Assembly: GCA_028679325.1 (NCBI GenBank) | Contig: JAJRBS010000008.1 | Span: 1 to 5,226 of the forward strand | DNA length: 5,226 bases | Source of the DNA: Methanoregulaceae archaeon | GTDB lineage: Archaea > Halobacteriota > Methanomicrobia > Methanomicrobiales > Methanospirillaceae | Direction: 5' to 3' | Part shown: one piece after another, positions 4,871 to 5,226 of the stretch | Layout: the number at the start of each line of letters is the position of its first letter | How positions within the stretch are numbered: position 1 is the first letter of the stretch | Program-made: the position numbers and the translations under genes | The notes under the pieces: model-generated | Database searches by the model: none | The model's input: only the letters and a program-made list of their open reading frames with translations | Told to the model about the DNA's origin: nothing

Positions 4871-5226
4871 TCAGTGCTTCACCCAGACATAGAACGATAT
4901 GGCCGCTATCCCGGCCGCGGTAGCAACGCCGAACGCAGCGATGGAGCTCGTCCCGTCCCATGTCAAAGCTTCGCCGAGGACAAGGACCGAGAGGGCGATG
5001 ATGACCAGGCCAAGGAGTTTTGACTTGAGGTCATCGAGGTCGCAGATCTTCAGCCACCCAGGCAGGGGAGCCTTGGAGATGAAGAGTTCGTAAAAACCGA
5101 GGGCGATGATGTAGAAGACCGTTGCCACCAGGAAGACGTCGATGATCTCGATGAAGGTTGCCAGGAGGTCCTTGAGGAAATGAACACTGAAGTCCGGGTT
5201 GACCACCGTATTGACGATGGCGTAGA
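4871..5226 (-). CDS. UPF0114/YqhA-family membrane protein, C-terminal part (5' end outside window)
   Basis: The frame is open from the window edge to a TGA at 4871-4873, giving 117 visible residues; the start lies beyond 5226. The GTG at 5204-5206 is in frame but internal. Features match the UPF0114 (YqhA) family of small inner-membrane proteins of unknown function: a membrane segment containing IDVFLVATVFYIIALGFYEL, then FIS, a short Pro-rich loop ending PGWLKI, the family signature DLDDLKSKL, a second membrane segment (VIIALSVLVLG) and a third near the C-terminus ending YVWVKH. E. coli YqhA has the same order: membrane segment, GYENFVS, WLGKMDATSLKNK, membrane segment. Relatives are about 160-180 residues, so roughly one N-terminal membrane segment is missing from view. 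It converges on the MscS gene. No function is established. Confidence 0.85.
   Translation of the reverse strand, partial: YAIVNTVVNPDFSVHFLKDLLATFIEIIDVFLVATVFYIIALGFYELFISKAPLPGWLKICDLDDLKSKLLGLVIIALSVLVLGEALTWDGTSSIAAFGVATAAGIAAISFYVWVKH

Overview
The window looks archaeal and most resembles a hydrogenotrophic methanogen of the order Methanomicrobiales. This is an inference from protein style. The evidence is a Trm5/TYW2-type tRNA methyltransferase relative, an archaeal-type MscS channel, a YaaH-family acetate transporter (these methanogens commonly assimilate acetate), a UPF0114 membrane protein, moderately high GC, AT-rich promoters with TATA-like boxes, and T-run terminators. No rRNA, tRNA, CRISPR array, insertion sequence or integrase was seen.

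Layout, left to right: (1) The 5' part of a gene for an exported protein of unknown function runs leftward off the window (1-390, minus). (2) An AT-rich intergenic region (391-612) is dense in inverted repeats. (3) Two minus-strand genes lie in tandem and could share a transcript: an HI0933/YhiN-type flavoprotein (613-1848) and, upstream of it, a Trm5/TYW2-like methyltransferase (1915-2715) whose signature motifs are altered. (4) A 251-nt gap (2716-2966) holds the methyltransferase promoter, a GC-rich hairpin, a frameshifted signal-peptide remnant on the plus strand and the T-run terminator of the next gene. (5) A GPR1/FUN34/YaaH acetate-transporter-like gene (2967-3560, minus) follows. (6) A 302-nt divergent intergenic region (3561-3862) carries its promoter and an operator-like palindrome. 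(7) An MscS-family channel gene (3863-4843, plus) ends 27 nt from (8) a convergent UPF0114/YqhA-family membrane protein gene (4871-5226, minus) whose 5' end lies outside the window. A 17-nt palindrome sits between the two convergent genes.

The genes do not form one obvious pathway. The cluster reads as housekeeping and envelope functions: tRNA or nucleic-acid modification, a flavoprotein, acetate permeation, osmotic release and a small membrane protein. No convincing new multi-gene system is visible. The best leads are the methyltransferase with altered catalytic motifs, the palindromes placed over predicted transcription starts (genes at 1-390 and 2967-3560), and the decayed exported-protein start at 2840-2937.
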